A DNA stretch of 64,000 bases from Dipteris shenzhenensis (GCA_047967505.1 CM106540.1), one strand, 5' to 3'. Positions 1 to 10,645 are shown, numbered from the stretch's first letter. The notes: a model not told the origin generated them from the letters alone. Translations and numbers: made by a program.

Positions 1-56
1 ATTCTTCAGATATTAGCATGGATCAGCTCGTAGTTTTTTTATCATGCACATTTGTT

Positions 57-183
57 GGTAAGCCCTCGCGGTAAGCCCTCATTATGAGGCACATTCCTCA
101 GTAAGCTCTTAGCATGAGGCACATTCGCAGTAAGTCCTCCGTGCATGAGGCATATTTGACGGTAAGTCCTCAGTACGAGGCAG
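57..183. repeat. Degenerate short tandem repeat (about 30 bp unit)
   Basis: About four imperfect units of the form GTAAGYYCTC followed by CATGAGGCACATT, with spacing near 30 bp. Unit ends drift, so this is an old minisatellite. It lies just inside the left edge, next to sequence that appears to be the 3' internal part of an LTR element. Confidence 0.6.
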
Positions 184-1064
184 TCCCATTGACATCAACT
201 CATACTGATTCTTGTGATGCACATCCATCACTTTCATGCATGGATCCGACTCCATCTATTATCACATCAGATGTAGATACTTCGGAGTTCACTAGTGATC
301 ATGTAATTATTCAGCAAATAAGTCCATCATTGATGCTTTCACCTTGGGCTCAGATCCCTTCAGTAGTTCAGATAAGCAAATCAGTCTTCAGGACATTCCA
401 GCATCGGCTCAGTTATGCTGCATTGCACCACCCTTGGATCCAGTTATCACCACTTTCGATCAGAAGATCATTTCTCAGCACAAGAATACCTATGCATGAG
501 TGCGGTCCTACCTCAGTGCAGTGGCCCGTCATCAGGTCCGATATTGTTGTCAGTTCTTTTGGGTTGGTAACACTCTTTTCTATCATAACCTATCGGATTT
601 GTTATCCACAACTACACCTACTAGCCTCACATCTGGATGCCTCTTCTACAGAGCAACTATACAATCCACGATGACTTATGACATGTTCAATCTTGATATG
701 TTCTCAGCACGCAGCCAAACACATTGTTGTTCATGTAGTCATCTTTTGATTGACCAGTTTTTGATCCAGGTGGACTTGACTTTCTGCATATTTCCTTCCT
801 CTTTCCTTCGCCCTATTTTTTGGGTTTCGATCCCAAAGGCGAAGGATGACCCATAACTTAAGAGCAAGAAATCCACGATATGTACAGGATTGTAAGTTGT
901 ACTCATTGTACATGCTTTCACTACGTAGTCACTGTGCTCACATATGCATATACTACTATGATTTTTTTTCAGTGTTCTTTTCAGTTTTAGATGCTAGCAT
1001 ACGCACCAAACGAAATCCACAAAAAGGTCTTGTACGTGCACACTCTACTTACGCAGTGCAATTT
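184..1064 (+). other. Unrecognised sequence, probably 3' internal part of an LTR retrotransposon
   Basis: Overlapping open frames at 114-674 and 500-856 are the longest here, but I recognise no domain in them. The block is assigned to an LTR element only because a polypurine tract and a TG-initiated LTR-like start follow at 1065-1074. No RT or RNase H motif is visible, so the assignment is inference. Confidence 0.3.
805..845. repeat. Small hairpin
   Basis: CCTTCGCC at the left pairs with GGCGAAGG at the right, and an inner TTTGGG pairs with CCCAAA around a short loop; unpaired CTATTTT-type bases bulge on one side. It sits about 220 bp before the candidate polypurine tract. Confidence 0.6.
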
Positions 1065-1680
1065 AAGAGGGGGTGTTAAAGATAGTGTAAATTGTACTAT
1101 CCACATAGGGCATATGGATAAACCCTAGCTCTAACCTTAAGAGGTTCACATGTATATCTTTATGTTCATTGTCAATACACTTAGTGTACAGGTAGCTATA
1201 TTGTGTGCACTCCTCTCTCTCTCCCTCTCTCACTTTTGCTATCATTGATGAGATTTTTAGTGGAAGCTTCATGTGGACCATATATGAATTTCTAGGATAT
1301 GGGGAGTGCTCGGGTATTTGCTTGTAGATTTGACATGAAATTAACGTGCTTTGTGGTGTGATCAATGCATGCCTCATTACATTTTTCTACATGTAGGTCT
1401 TTAAACAAGAGGTTCACATGTATATCTTCATGTTCATTGTCAATACATTTAGTGTACAGGTAGCTATATCGTGTGCACTCCTCTCTCTCTCCCTCTCTCA
1501 CTTTTGCTATCACTGATGAGATTTCTAGTGGAAGCTTCATGTGGATCATAAATGAATTTCTAGGATATGGGGAGTGCTCAGGTATTTGCTTGTAGATTTG
1601 ACATGAAATTAGCGTGCTTTGTGGTGTGATCAATGCATGCCTCATTACATTTTTGTACATGTAGGTCCTTAAACAAGAAG
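1065..1680 (+). mobile_element. Candidate polypurine tract and 3' LTR
   Basis: AAGAGGGGG at 1065-1073 is immediately followed by TGTTAAAG, the arrangement expected of a polypurine tract abutting a 3' LTR. The LTR-like block then contains a tandem duplication. I could not find the matching 5' LTR in the window or a clear CA end, so the right boundary is a guess. Confidence 0.4.
1139..1674. repeat. Two tandem 268 bp units
   Basis: The stretch starting AAGAGGTTCACATG at 1139 is repeated from 1407 to 1674 with only scattered substitutions. Each unit contains a TC-rich block, a GATATGGGGAGTGCTC segment and a CATGTAGGTC end. The period is 268 bp by direct coordinate comparison. It lies inside the candidate LTR, so it may be a promoter or UTR duplication. 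Confidence 0.9.
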
Positions 1681-2429
1681 GTATCCTGCTTTTCCTAATT
1701 GCGGTGAATGTTTGGAGGCACGACACTCCAAACCTCTAAATAAACCATTTATAAAGTTCATACTTAGTACCTTACATGTGACCATTCTGCACATGAAGGG
1801 ATCATTGGTCCGAAACCATGAGTCGTGAAGCAAATGGATTAGCATAATACTTGGGATAGTGAATGGAGAGCATCCTCCACTAGGTGAAGAAGCATTCAAT
1901 CTTTCAGGAGCTTTCTTATCAGGGTCAGTTGCAGAGCAATCATCTCTTGGATCTCATACATATCTTCAAGAATGTACGGGCTTCTATTTGGGCACATTTG
2001 GTTGGTGACAAAGACACATAAGGAACATGAGAAGATTTAAGAAAAGTGGATAGCAGGACAATAAGCTTAGTGGCCTAAAGTCCCATGATTGTCACAAGCT
2101 CTAATAGGTATTCTATATGTTTCAAATTGATATTAATACTTGAATGCTCTTAGAATTGCAGTGCAATACTAGAACTATGATTGCAATGCATAGCTATAAC
2201 TCCTTTGTTACTTGGATGTTTTATCCTTCCAATTATAGTGAAAGAATGCTTATCAAAAGATGTTATAGAAGCTATCTACAAGATCAGCGGCATTGTGAGG
2301 CCCTGATTACTATCATTTCCTTATATTCTATTTAATTTTAAATGAGTAGCAAATTTTGAATCTTATAAGGGCATGTGAAATAGATGAATCTCTAAAAAAT
2401 ATATCTCTTTATTGAGCATCAAAAGGCTG
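1675..2429. other. No recognisable feature
   Basis: Ordinary AT-rich sequence with short frames only. An AATAAA lies near 1738. I see no domain, repeat or RNA gene. Confidence 0.4.
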
Positions 2430-3859
2430 GGGTGGACTTCATCGAAGTTGTGTACTTGCTTGAGAAGCATTTTCCCTCAAGCATAATGATATCTCATCTG
2501 CACTTGCTTGTACATATAGTAGAGAGGTCACCATTGTAGGAACCATTCAATCATTGGATGTTTTTCCTCGAACGGGTTATGAAAAAATTGAAGAAACTTG
2601 TTAGGAAAAAAGGGAGACCCAAAGGAATCATGGAAGAGGACTGGCTTGTGCAAGAGTCATTAGTATTTATCACTAAATATCTTGCATCCATGGATCCTAA
2701 TATGCCATACACTAGGCATAACAAGGATGATGATCGTATTGTTGCTGAGGTTTCTCAAGGAAAATGGATCCAAGAAAGATGGGCAAAGAGTTGAGGAAAG
2801 AAATCAACAAGCTTTGTATCCTCAATAGCAAGGACATGCAAAAGTGGATTCAGAGATATAAACAGGTCAAAACAAACAGAGAAAATGCAAGGAGAAGACA
2901 TAGAGACTTGCATAGGCAAACATAACTATATCTATGGTACCTTGCTCTTCTTCAAGAAGACATGTCATGTGCTTGGCTATAGCAAGATCCTTGTCAATCT
3001 AAAGATGATGGAGAGCGAGAAACCAAGCAAGAGTAGGGGTTTTCTTAAGCTGATCATGGTCGCAATTGCTATAAAATGATGCATCCACATTTTTTTAAAC
3101 ACATTGATTTTAGGAGAGCTAGATTTGATTGTGGAGTCATGGCTGATTTCATACACTATAGTCGATCAAGCACATTTGGTACCAATCTCCTTTCCTCATT
3201 TTTAGATCATTATGGGACCATACGCAATACCTTAGAAGTTAGATTTACACAATTTAGTAGTTTATCCTTAATATGAAAAGGTTAAGAACTATGTACAACG
3301 GTGCCAATGCTACAATTAGGAAAGATGGTCGTGTTTTTTTTGCCATATAGTCCACCAAAATCAGGACCAATAATGGTGATACTTTTGTTCTTCTTGAACA
3401 ATGTGAACATGCACGTACTAATTAATTAACCTAATGCCTTTGTTTTTAAATGATTGCAACATGTTCATATTTGAGCGTAATTTAGTATAATTAATGGCGT
3501 TTTCATCTTGAACACACGTGGTCTTTCATCCAGATCATTTTGATCCAAGATAGTGGTATGTGGTCCAAGTTGCTGCTTGAAGTAAATTGCCTTTTGAAGA
3601 GAGAGATGTGGATACAAAGAAGCCAATGGATCTAGTTGATGTTGATGGATCTAGGGGACACGATGAAGATCACGATATGGGACGAGAAGAAGTTGGAAAT
3701 CATGACATCATAACAGAGGAAGGTGAAGATCATGACATTGGGGAAGAAGATGGGGATCATGTATCACCTAATATTATTGAAGAGGATGAGTTAGAGGATC
3801 AAGTCTTAGGTAGTATAGACCATGGTAAGATAGGTGAGTTGGGCATACTAGAGACATAA
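2430..3859 (+). pseudogene. CACTA (En/Spm-type) transposase relic, C-terminal half
   Basis: Frames around 2438-2794 read as the region of CACTA transposases known as DUF4218: an LEKHFP segment, then LHLLVHIVE, then HWMFFLERVMKKLKKLVRKK and an EEDWLVQES segment, which match the usual order of lE..FP, HL.vHlv, RWMYPFER.mk.LK.yVrn and EgyiaEEa. Further right, around 3190-3400, frames give HYGTIRNTLEVR and a KIRTNNGDTFVLL-like stretch, and near 3530 DHFDPR.WYVVQ, resembling the C-terminal part of the same proteins. An acidic tail frame (3587-3859) rich in D, E, G and H closes it. There are several stops (one TAG at 2531) and frameshifts, so it is dead. No TIR or 3 bp target duplication was identified. 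Family assignment rests on motif order, not on a search. Confidence 0.6.
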
Positions 3860-4477
3860 TTATTTGGAATGATGGACTTGGATGAAGACACAATCAATTC
3901 TTGTGCCATCGATACAGCTTCATATTCTTGGCCCTTTCACTTTTATACTTGCATTATGTCGATTTGTATATTAATTTTATCATGAATATGTGAGTATTTT
4001 GATCTCAAACTAGGTGTACAAAACTTTTATATTTTTTATCTTTAAAATGGTTAAACTTGCAGCTTAGAATAATTTTGGGTCCTATAATAAACTACTTTAT
4101 GTAATTCCATCGGGTATGCTAGAGTCGATATGGGTATCAGTATGTCTCTTAGTAAATGGAATGCTAGAGCTGATAAATGGGATGCCAAATTCACTATGGC
4201 TATGGATGCAGGTGTCAATATGGGTGTCACTCCTTGACAAATACTACCAATGGATTGCATGCCTGCGACGGTGCAAAAAATGTTCTAAGGCCCACAAAGC
4301 ATTAAGAGTTAAGCAGTAGAAATAGACTGGCATGTAGTAGTGTGCCTCTTTCCCTTTAAACTACTTAAAAGAGTGCGATGCAACCCTTTTTGTTTTCCTC
4401 ACTATAAGTTTGAGGAGGATATTGAATAGTACTTTAAGGAGAATATTGAATAAGTTGTGGATCCGATGAGATTGACC
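3860..4477. other. No recognisable feature
   Basis: AT-rich sequence after the CACTA relic. Two short opposite-strand frames near 4051-4319 have no recognisable domain. Confidence 0.35.
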
Positions 4478-4825
4478 TAGCACTGGAAACTTAGGAACAC
4501 ATTCTAAACCTGCAAGATGAGGGAATGAAAGAAAGGTCATCCTGATGGCATATCCAAGTCATGATTATCCTTTCTCGACCTATGATCCTAATGAAGCATC
4601 AAGGATGCCACACTTTGCATCATTAGATTCAATCACTACAAGATTTAGCTAACATTGGAACCTTAGGAACATATTCTGAACCTACAATATGATGGCATGA
4701 AAGAAAGGTCATCCTAATGGCATGTCCATGGAAGTCATGCTTATCCTTTCTTAACCTATGGTCCTAATGAAGCATCAAGGATGCCAGACTTGGCATCACT
4801 AGATCTAATCACTATCCATGGGAGG
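4478..4825. repeat. Tandem duplication, about 170 bp unit
   Basis: Sequence from TAGCACTGGAAACTTAGG at 4478 recurs from about 4646 with moderate divergence. Both units contain GAAAGAAAGGTCATCCT, TATCCTTTCT and AATGAAGCATCAAGGATGCCA in the same order. This is an old direct duplication of unknown origin. Confidence 0.8.
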
Positions 4826-4840
4826 AATATCTTACTCTAA

Positions 4841-5143
4841 ATGATGGAAGAAACTAGTCTACAAGAGGATGAGGTGCTATTCCAACTCTCCACTAACACC
4901 TATGTGAATTCTGTTGACTTCAAAGCACCTGGTGATCCACCTGTCAATGAGATTGCATGCTTGGGTGATAATATCATCATTGGTATTGAGGAAATCCCTA
5001 TCACCCGGAAGGCAATCCAAGATACAAAACTAGAGTACACCATGTCCAAGCAAGTATTCCAAGATTTGCAAATATTTCTATTCATCAGCGACCATAAGGA
5101 TGAAGAAGCTAGCACATCAATCGAACATGTACTACAAGGCTAA
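4841..5143 (+). pseudogene. Unknown coding-like frame (100 codons)
   Basis: An uninterrupted frame starts with two Met codons and reads acidic near the N-terminus (EETSLQEDEVLFQ), then a Pro/Gly stretch and a C-terminal EEASTSIEH. It has no recognisable domain. It could be a scrap of a retroelement polyprotein or chance. The duplicated block directly upstream contains no promoter I can identify. Confidence 0.25.
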
Positions 5144-5740
5144 ATAGAAAAGGGTGTTTGATTAGACACACCAATTGATGTCCTTTTAGATGAAGCAAAA
5201 AATGTATTTTAGATGAAGCAAAAAAAGTATTTATCTCCATCATCTTAGGGTTTCCCATAAATATTAGATTGTTTCATAATTTGATGTAATGTCACATCCA
5301 ATTCATCTATACCATCCCTAATTTTGTAGGTCTAATTTTTCAAGCAAAATTTTCCTTGTAGGGTCCTCATCCAGAACCATGCAACCATTACAGGAGAAAT
5401 GGGGTCTCAAAAGGGCCTCCAATTAGAAATTAGAGAGGGATTTGAGGTGTACCAATGAGAGTGCTAGAAGACCTATGTGGGGCAATGGTATGTTGAGGTG
5501 GCCTACAGAGAGCCCCTATTGGTTGTTACCGTTATAATAGGGACCACCCAGACCATCCCCCCCCCCAACCAATGTTTGACCCTCCTACCAGGTGCACCTC
5601 CCCCACATAAGCCCAAATCTTCCTTTAGTGAGATGATAGGCCCCTTGTGGCAGATTTTTCTTCTCGCCTCCCTCTTTTTAGGGCCTCTGCTCCCCACTGT
5701 TTTGGTCTAGCCTGCCATTTTTTGAATTCTAAGGTTGCCC
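5144..5740. other. Intergenic; short segment shared with 14.4 kb
   Basis: No gene is recognised. A segment near 5393-5420 (GGAGAAATGGGGTCTCAAAA then GGGCCTC) also occurs in inverse orientation near 14450-14476, so part of this block is a dispersed repeat. A run of ten or so C residues lies at 5561-5570. Confidence 0.4.
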
Positions 5741-5805
5741 TCCCTTGCATTTGCCCTCTTCCCACTCTTTCTCTGCTCCCTCCTGCTCTGGCCTACTTGC
5801 TGCAG

Positions 5806-5806
<1 letters not shown>

Positions 5807-5861
<55 letters not shown>

Positions 5862-5925
5862 GCTATGTACCTCCCCCCCTGCCCCCCCCTCTCTCTCTCT
5901 CCCCCCTTGCCTCTCTCTCTCATGT
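5807..5925. repeat. (CT)n microsatellite within a C/T-rich tract
   Basis: About 24 perfect CT dinucleotides end near 5853, followed by C runs and interrupted CT blocks to 5925. The surrounding 5735-5980 is strongly pyrimidine-rich on the plus strand and produces spurious Leu/Ser-rich or Arg/Glu-rich open frames. Confidence 0.95.
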
Positions 5926-6035
5926 GCCTCTACTAGTGCTGCTCTATCCCTCTCCTTCTCCCTCTTTTGTGCCTCTGTTGGAGCAGCATTACCCTGTGTA
6001 GGAGTCCCATTCTTGGTCTTGCAACCTCTGCAAGC

Positions 6036-6745
6036 ATGGTGAGGAGCAAGGCTACAAGACCATGCAATACTGTGACCTCTTGTGTCTTCCACAACACGAA
6101 AAATGCATTGGATGAGTTGAGCCCTTGCACCTACAGCTTGAATGACTAGATAGTGATGAAAGGATCAGCTAAAGGTCCACATGAGCTTCCCAAGAGCAAG
6201 AGAGGTGATATCTTACATAAGTGGAAGGGGCACATCTTGAAGTTTAAGTTTGGGAAGAAAGGATGGCTCACAAAAGTGCAACATGTCTACATCGGAAAAG
6301 ACATGCGGCTTCCTCCATCATTCAATCAATCTAGGATACCATCACACTGTGAGCCTTTCTATCTATGTACCTTTTTCACCGGTAAGTGTAATGAGTCCAT
6401 TTGGAAATTTTGCGTTTGGTTTCTAAGAGCTCTTATTCATGGCAGATGCTTTCCCTTCGGACTTTGAGGAGTGGGAACTAGTTGAGTCATTCATAGGCAA
6501 GTTCATTGCAATTCATGAGGATTTAGGTCAACAAATGCATGCAGGAGAGAAGTTGGCCTCCTTGCAAAAGAAGAATGTGTATTGGTATAATGCAACATAC
6601 ATTACTCCAACAACATCATCAAGCTATGGCCGTCTGCAAACCATTCCACCACCACAACTTTAAGACATGGATTGCAGCATTGTGGACTCGAGGACATTGT
6701 AATCATACAAGGACAAGATTGCAAAGAATGTGGGCATGGCCATGA
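6036..6745 (+). pseudogene. Unrecognised coding-like fragments
   Basis: Three partly overlapping plus-strand frames (6153-6467, 6439-6663, 6539-6745). The first is basic (KSKRGDILHKWKGHILKFKFGKKGW) and the second acidic/aromatic. A TAG at 6150 separates the first from an upstream frame beginning near 6036. GT/AG signals are possible but I could not build a convincing splice model. No family is recognised; it might be part of the same unit as 7340-8860. Confidence 0.25.
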
Positions 6746-7339
6746 AGTTTACATTTGGATCCAAATGGCCAAGGTTATCTTGGTTTATGCCTCTACACAT
6801 TTTTGCATCTTTGTTTTAGAATATACATATGCATAGAACAAAAACTATGTGGTCCTGCAAGCGTGTAGATGAAAATGTTCTTGAAGATTTACTTGGGATG
6901 AATTGGGGAACCAGGTCAGGCAAACGAAAAGGTGATGTATTTCAATCACGCATGTAAAGACAATGTGGTTATTAGATACCATTTGTCACACCAAATGTTG
7001 TATCTAGCTTTTTAGTATAGGTGCTGGAAGAAAACAAATGGCTGGTGTCTTCCCTTGGACTCTAACGATGAAGATAATACAAGGGTAAGTTTGTCTATTG
7101 ATGTTGAAGAGGGAGATGCCAAGAATGTGAATGTCACATCGCAATGGACTCTAAGGGATGTGTGAGAACACCAATTGGTCATGGAGGATGGCATGTCAGA
7201 GTCCTTTAACTTTCCCTTAAATGGTGGTAAGATTAGCTGACATGTGGAGAAGTGCATGCATAGTGCCAATTTTATTCCTCCCAAAGCTATATTCCATGAT
7301 TTCATCTTTGAATTGCATTTTTAGGCCGCGAGGAAGAGC

Positions 7340-8860
7340 TATTTTGTGTGTTTGATAGGACTTTGGATGTCCTAGGCACATATATGCGAGCCAAGGATGA
7401 CTTCACATATTTCATCCACTACATGCAAGAGAATTTCACAAATTTTGCATATACACTTGACTACTCTTCAAAGAGATGGGTTCTTATAGATTACATCAAG
7501 TATATGTTCCTAGACAAACCCAAGTTTGTGAAGCGCTTGGCCCACTTTTGTGATAATCTTACAGAGGAAGGGTTTAGGATGGTAGAAATAAAAGACATCC
7601 TAGAAGCAGGGATCACGAGAAATATAGGCACTAAATTCCTTTCATGGGAGATGACATTCATCTTTCTTCTCCAAGAAGAAAATCTAGAGGAAGAAGCCTT
7701 ATCATCCCAGCACCCCATCTAGTGGAATTGCTGATATCCTCGTCCCTAGACTAGACTCCGACATGTACATGGAAGAGAGTCTTGACCATGAAAGAGAGGA
7801 TATGGAAGCAACTCGAGCATTGAGCCTACTTCAAGAGCCCCCAGTAAGAGTAGAGCAAGAATATGCATCAGAGACTGCTGACCTAGAAGCAGACTTATGG
7901 TCCTTGTCCCCCCTCATCATTGATGGAGAAGAGCACGTATTCCTCCATGACATAGAGGTTATTTTTGGACTACGAGAGGACGAGGATCTCAGAGTCCTAT
8001 TTGGGTTTGATGTTGACACATGTGTCAAAGATCTCCGGGTTTTAGGTTCCGAAGACCAAACAATGGAAGAGTTTCTCTTAACAACACTGGTTTCAATGAG
8101 GGATGCAGACATGTCCATATATGATGCACAACCCTCTCATGCAGAAGCTTCCACCTCCAAGATAGGTTAGGAGAAATATTCCACCTCCCAAATTGAACAT
8201 TACACAGCATCTGGTTCCATCAACATTATAAATGATGAAGAGATAGAAGCCGATGACACTGTAGTGGTAAGTTCAAACAATATTTTGTATTTTGATGTTC
8301 TTTCGGTATAATTTGTTTTGTCGGTCTTCTAATGTTTGTTGAATTATTACAAGAGGCGTTTGAGGTTGATGAATTCTCATCTCGATGGGGTAATGTTCGC
8401 AACACATTTGGGCGATATCATTCTTGGCCCATTACCTCAATGAAGTCGCAGAGCACCTCATGGTCTTCCATAACAAGTTTTCTCCTTGAGGGCCTATGGA
8501 GTTGCTGAAATGCAAGGCATTTTCAAACACTATTGGATACTCCAAAATTACTCAGAATGTCGACAAAGTGATTTTGGTGCACCTCTTGGATGCTTTCAAT
8601 GCTTTTGGATCGAACATTCACGACGGCAAGGCATTGATGATTGCAACAACTATGCCTTTGGTAGTAGGAGAGGAGGATCTTAGTGCTATTATGGCTAGGT
8701 TTATATCTAGGAGTCCACTAGGGGATTCAAAGACCCCTATTCTCAATGTACTCGAACTAGCTAAAACGAAAGTATGTGAGGCCTCTTGTAAATGTAAACA
8801 TATATTTCAATGGATACATGACTTTAATGACTACATGTCTTTCTTATTTGTTTAAGTCAT
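7340..8860 (+). pseudogene. Unknown multi-segment gene relic
   Basis: Frames at 7348-7722, 7763-8170 and 8496-8855 are unusually long for this neighbourhood and share a protein-like composition. The first has LDVLGTYMRAKDDFTYFIHY and LIDYIKYMFLDKPKFVKRL. The second is strongly acidic with REDEDLRVLFGFDVD. The third has VDKVILVHLLDAFNAFGSN. A GTAAGT-type sequence follows the acidic segment near 8269, which suggests former introns. I do not recognise a domain and assign no function; a captured host gene or TE accessory gene are both possible. Confidence 0.3.
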
Positions 8861-9022
8861 TGTTGCACATCATGAATTCATAATATTTATTCCATTGTAT
8901 TTTTTTAAAGTCGTCGATGATATATTTTGTCCATCCTTCTAATTGCGTTAATTTAATGCATTTCTAGCCAATTTAGTATGATTTCCACCAATTTTGGGTA
9001 TCCAAAGTTCATTTCGATCAGA
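8861..9022. other. No recognisable feature
   Basis: AT-rich spacer before the fold-back repeat. Confidence 0.3.
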
Positions 9023-9288
9023 TCCTGGAGGAATTTCACCATGGTGCAGAATGCAAAAGTGTCGATGACATTGAGAAGAGCTCAGAATGTCATAAACCCA
9101 CCATGGCGCAAATTTGGGCATTCTGTACTTGAGCCCAGAATGCCATAAACCTGCCACGGCTCGAATTTGGGCATTCTGGCAAGTCCAAAATGCCCAAATT
9201 CGAGCTGTGGTGGGTTTATGGCATTCTGGGCTCCTCTCAATGTCCCAAACACTTTCGCCTTCTACGCCATGGTGAAATTCCTCCAGGA
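9023..9288. repeat. 266 bp fold-back (long inverted repeat)
   Basis: The left end (TCCTGGAGGAATTTCACCAT at 9023) is the near-perfect reverse complement of the right end (ATGGTGAAATTCCTCCAGGA to 9288). Pairing continues inward for roughly 90 bp through the CATTGAGA and CATAAACCCACCA segments. The left arm also carries an extra tandem copy (about 9133-9178) of its CAGAATG...GGGCATTCTG part, so the inner stem can pair in two registers. Transcription would give a long imperfect hairpin. It is either a fold-back MITE or an inverted-duplication small-RNA locus; no target duplication is evident. Confidence 0.85.
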
Positions 9289-9484
9289 ATTAATAGAATT
9301 CAAAAGTTACATTAAAATGAACAATAGCTTCATTCATAAACATTGAGAATTCACAACAATGCGATAATGTACAAAATGTAGATATATTTTATTAAAAAAG
9401 ATCACCCCTTGGGCCTCAGATACAAGATTGTGCCTTCAAGGGGCAAGGGGTAATATAAGTCCTAAGGGTGGGCTCCAAGAGATT

Positions 9485-10558
9485 CTAGGGCTTCAAGCTT
9501 GGGTCCATCCGTAGCCATCTTGCCAGAGCCATGTCCTTGTCCATGACCATGACACGCTTTGTGTGGATGGCACGTGAGTTGGCATCCTCGAACAAAAGCG
9601 GTGGTGACTTGCTCCATAGCCTCCTAGAGCACCCCCATAGCTTCTGTGCTAAATCATACATCATCCTTGTACCCCTGTGCTATCTCTCATACCACATGTT
9701 GGAAGGGAGCATGCGAGAACAGGTTGTCAGTGGCCTTCTGTAGAGCATTAAAAGTTGTCTGATCTCCCTTAGGGCCCTCGCTCCTGGCTTTACTCTGTAT
9801 GGCTTCCTAACTCAGTGGAGGCTGTACAAGTATCCAAACATGGCTCCACGGCCTCTCATCTGCTTTAAACTTCTTGTGTTGCTCTTCTCTGCGCACTGAT
9901 CCTCCTCCAAATCCCCCTCTCGCAGATGACTTGATCTTTCACCTTTTTTGGGATGGGGCTTCCTTGGCATCTGCTCTACCCTATTTATGGGCATGGGAAC
10001 CATGTCCACCATGATTAGTGCTATCTTTGAGAGAGTGAAGATCGTGCTCTTTCTTGCAGTTTGTTGACCCCTATCCAAAAGCCTCTCGATATCAGCGAGG
10101 TTCTCAAACACATTTGGCTCACTTGAGGAAGTCCTCTCAGGGTAGGGAAAGGCTCATGTTCTTGGGACTTGGGAGAAGGCTCATGCTCTTGGAGCTTGGG
10201 AGAAGGCTCATGGTCTTAAGACTTGGGAGTGGGCTCACGGGACTTGGGAGTGGACTCACGAGACTAGGTAGTGGGCTCATGGGACTTGGGAGGAGGAGAA
10301 AGCTCACGAGACTTGGGAGTGGGCTCATAAGGGCTCATGGACTCGGGGGATGGCTCACGAGACTACACAGGAGAAGGCTAGGAGTAGGCTCACGGGATTT
10401 GGGAGAGGGCTCACAAGAGTTGAGGGAGGGCTCATGAGAGTTTGATGACCGGACCCAGATAGGTTCATGTGCACAGATGCCATGGAGGTAGTGGAGCTAG
10501 AGGAGAAATGGTGGAGGTGGTGACCTGTGGGTCTAGCAGCATTCTTCACTCATGCCAT
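9485..10558 (-). pseudogene. Histone H3-like (possibly CENH3-like) pseudogene with long S/T-P-K-S repeat tail
   Basis: Minus strand, ATG at 10558-10556, terminal TAG at 9487-9485. The N-terminus reads M-A-stop-V-K-N-A-A-R, the H3 pattern MARxKxxAR with Arg3 changed from CGA to TGA (10552-10550). A Ser-rich segment follows, then a block of S/T-P-K-S repeats, then a linker containing FENLADIERLLDRG. The histone fold is recognisable to the end: RKPYRVKPGARALREIR (alpha-N); LQKATDNLFSHAPFQHVV then EIAQGYKDDV (alpha-1, loop 1); FSTEAMGVL then EAMEQVTT (alpha-2); and LFEDANSRAIHTKRVMVMDK with DMALARWLR (alpha-3). Two frameshifts flank the middle part. Further stops lie at 9814-9812, 9689-9687, 9656-9654 (all TGA) and 9626-9624 (TAG), each one C-to-T step from the expected Arg or Gln. 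Loop 1 has canonical H3 length, but APF and KDM recall CENH3, and about five extra residues sit after LREIR. There is no intron in the fold, so it may be processed. H3 identity is firm, subclass is not. Confidence 0.85.
10146..10345 (-). repeat. 27 bp and 21 bp coding minisatellite (S/T-P-K-S motif)
   Basis: On the plus strand, about three 27 bp units (AAGGCTCATG...CTTGGGAG) are followed by about three 21 bp units (TGGGCTCACGGGACTTGGGAG type) and degenerate ones. Read on the minus strand they give SPKSQEHEP and TPKSREP repeats. One unit carries a TAA at 10218-10216 where its neighbours have CAA. The frame of these repeats is offset from that of the downstream linker, so there is a further frameshift near 10125. 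The S/T-P-K-basic character resembles DNA minor-groove-binding tails. Confidence 0.75.
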
Positions 10559-10645
10559 CGAATAATGAGAGTTAGGGTTTTAAAAAAGTTGTATATAGAC
10601 CCATCATCTTTTGAAATCCCTTTTAGTTATGTTTAGGGTTTCATC
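10559..10645. other. 5' flank of the H3-like pseudogene
   Basis: Short AT-rich flank upstream (minus-strand sense) of the histone start. It contains TATATAGACC-like sequence near 10593, not in a convincing minus-strand TATA position. Confidence 0.3.

Noticed and set aside
5735-6092. Overlapping open frames on both strands, Leu/Ser-rich and Arg/Glu-rich
   Set aside because: They translate the (CT)n microsatellite and its flanks; composition artefact.
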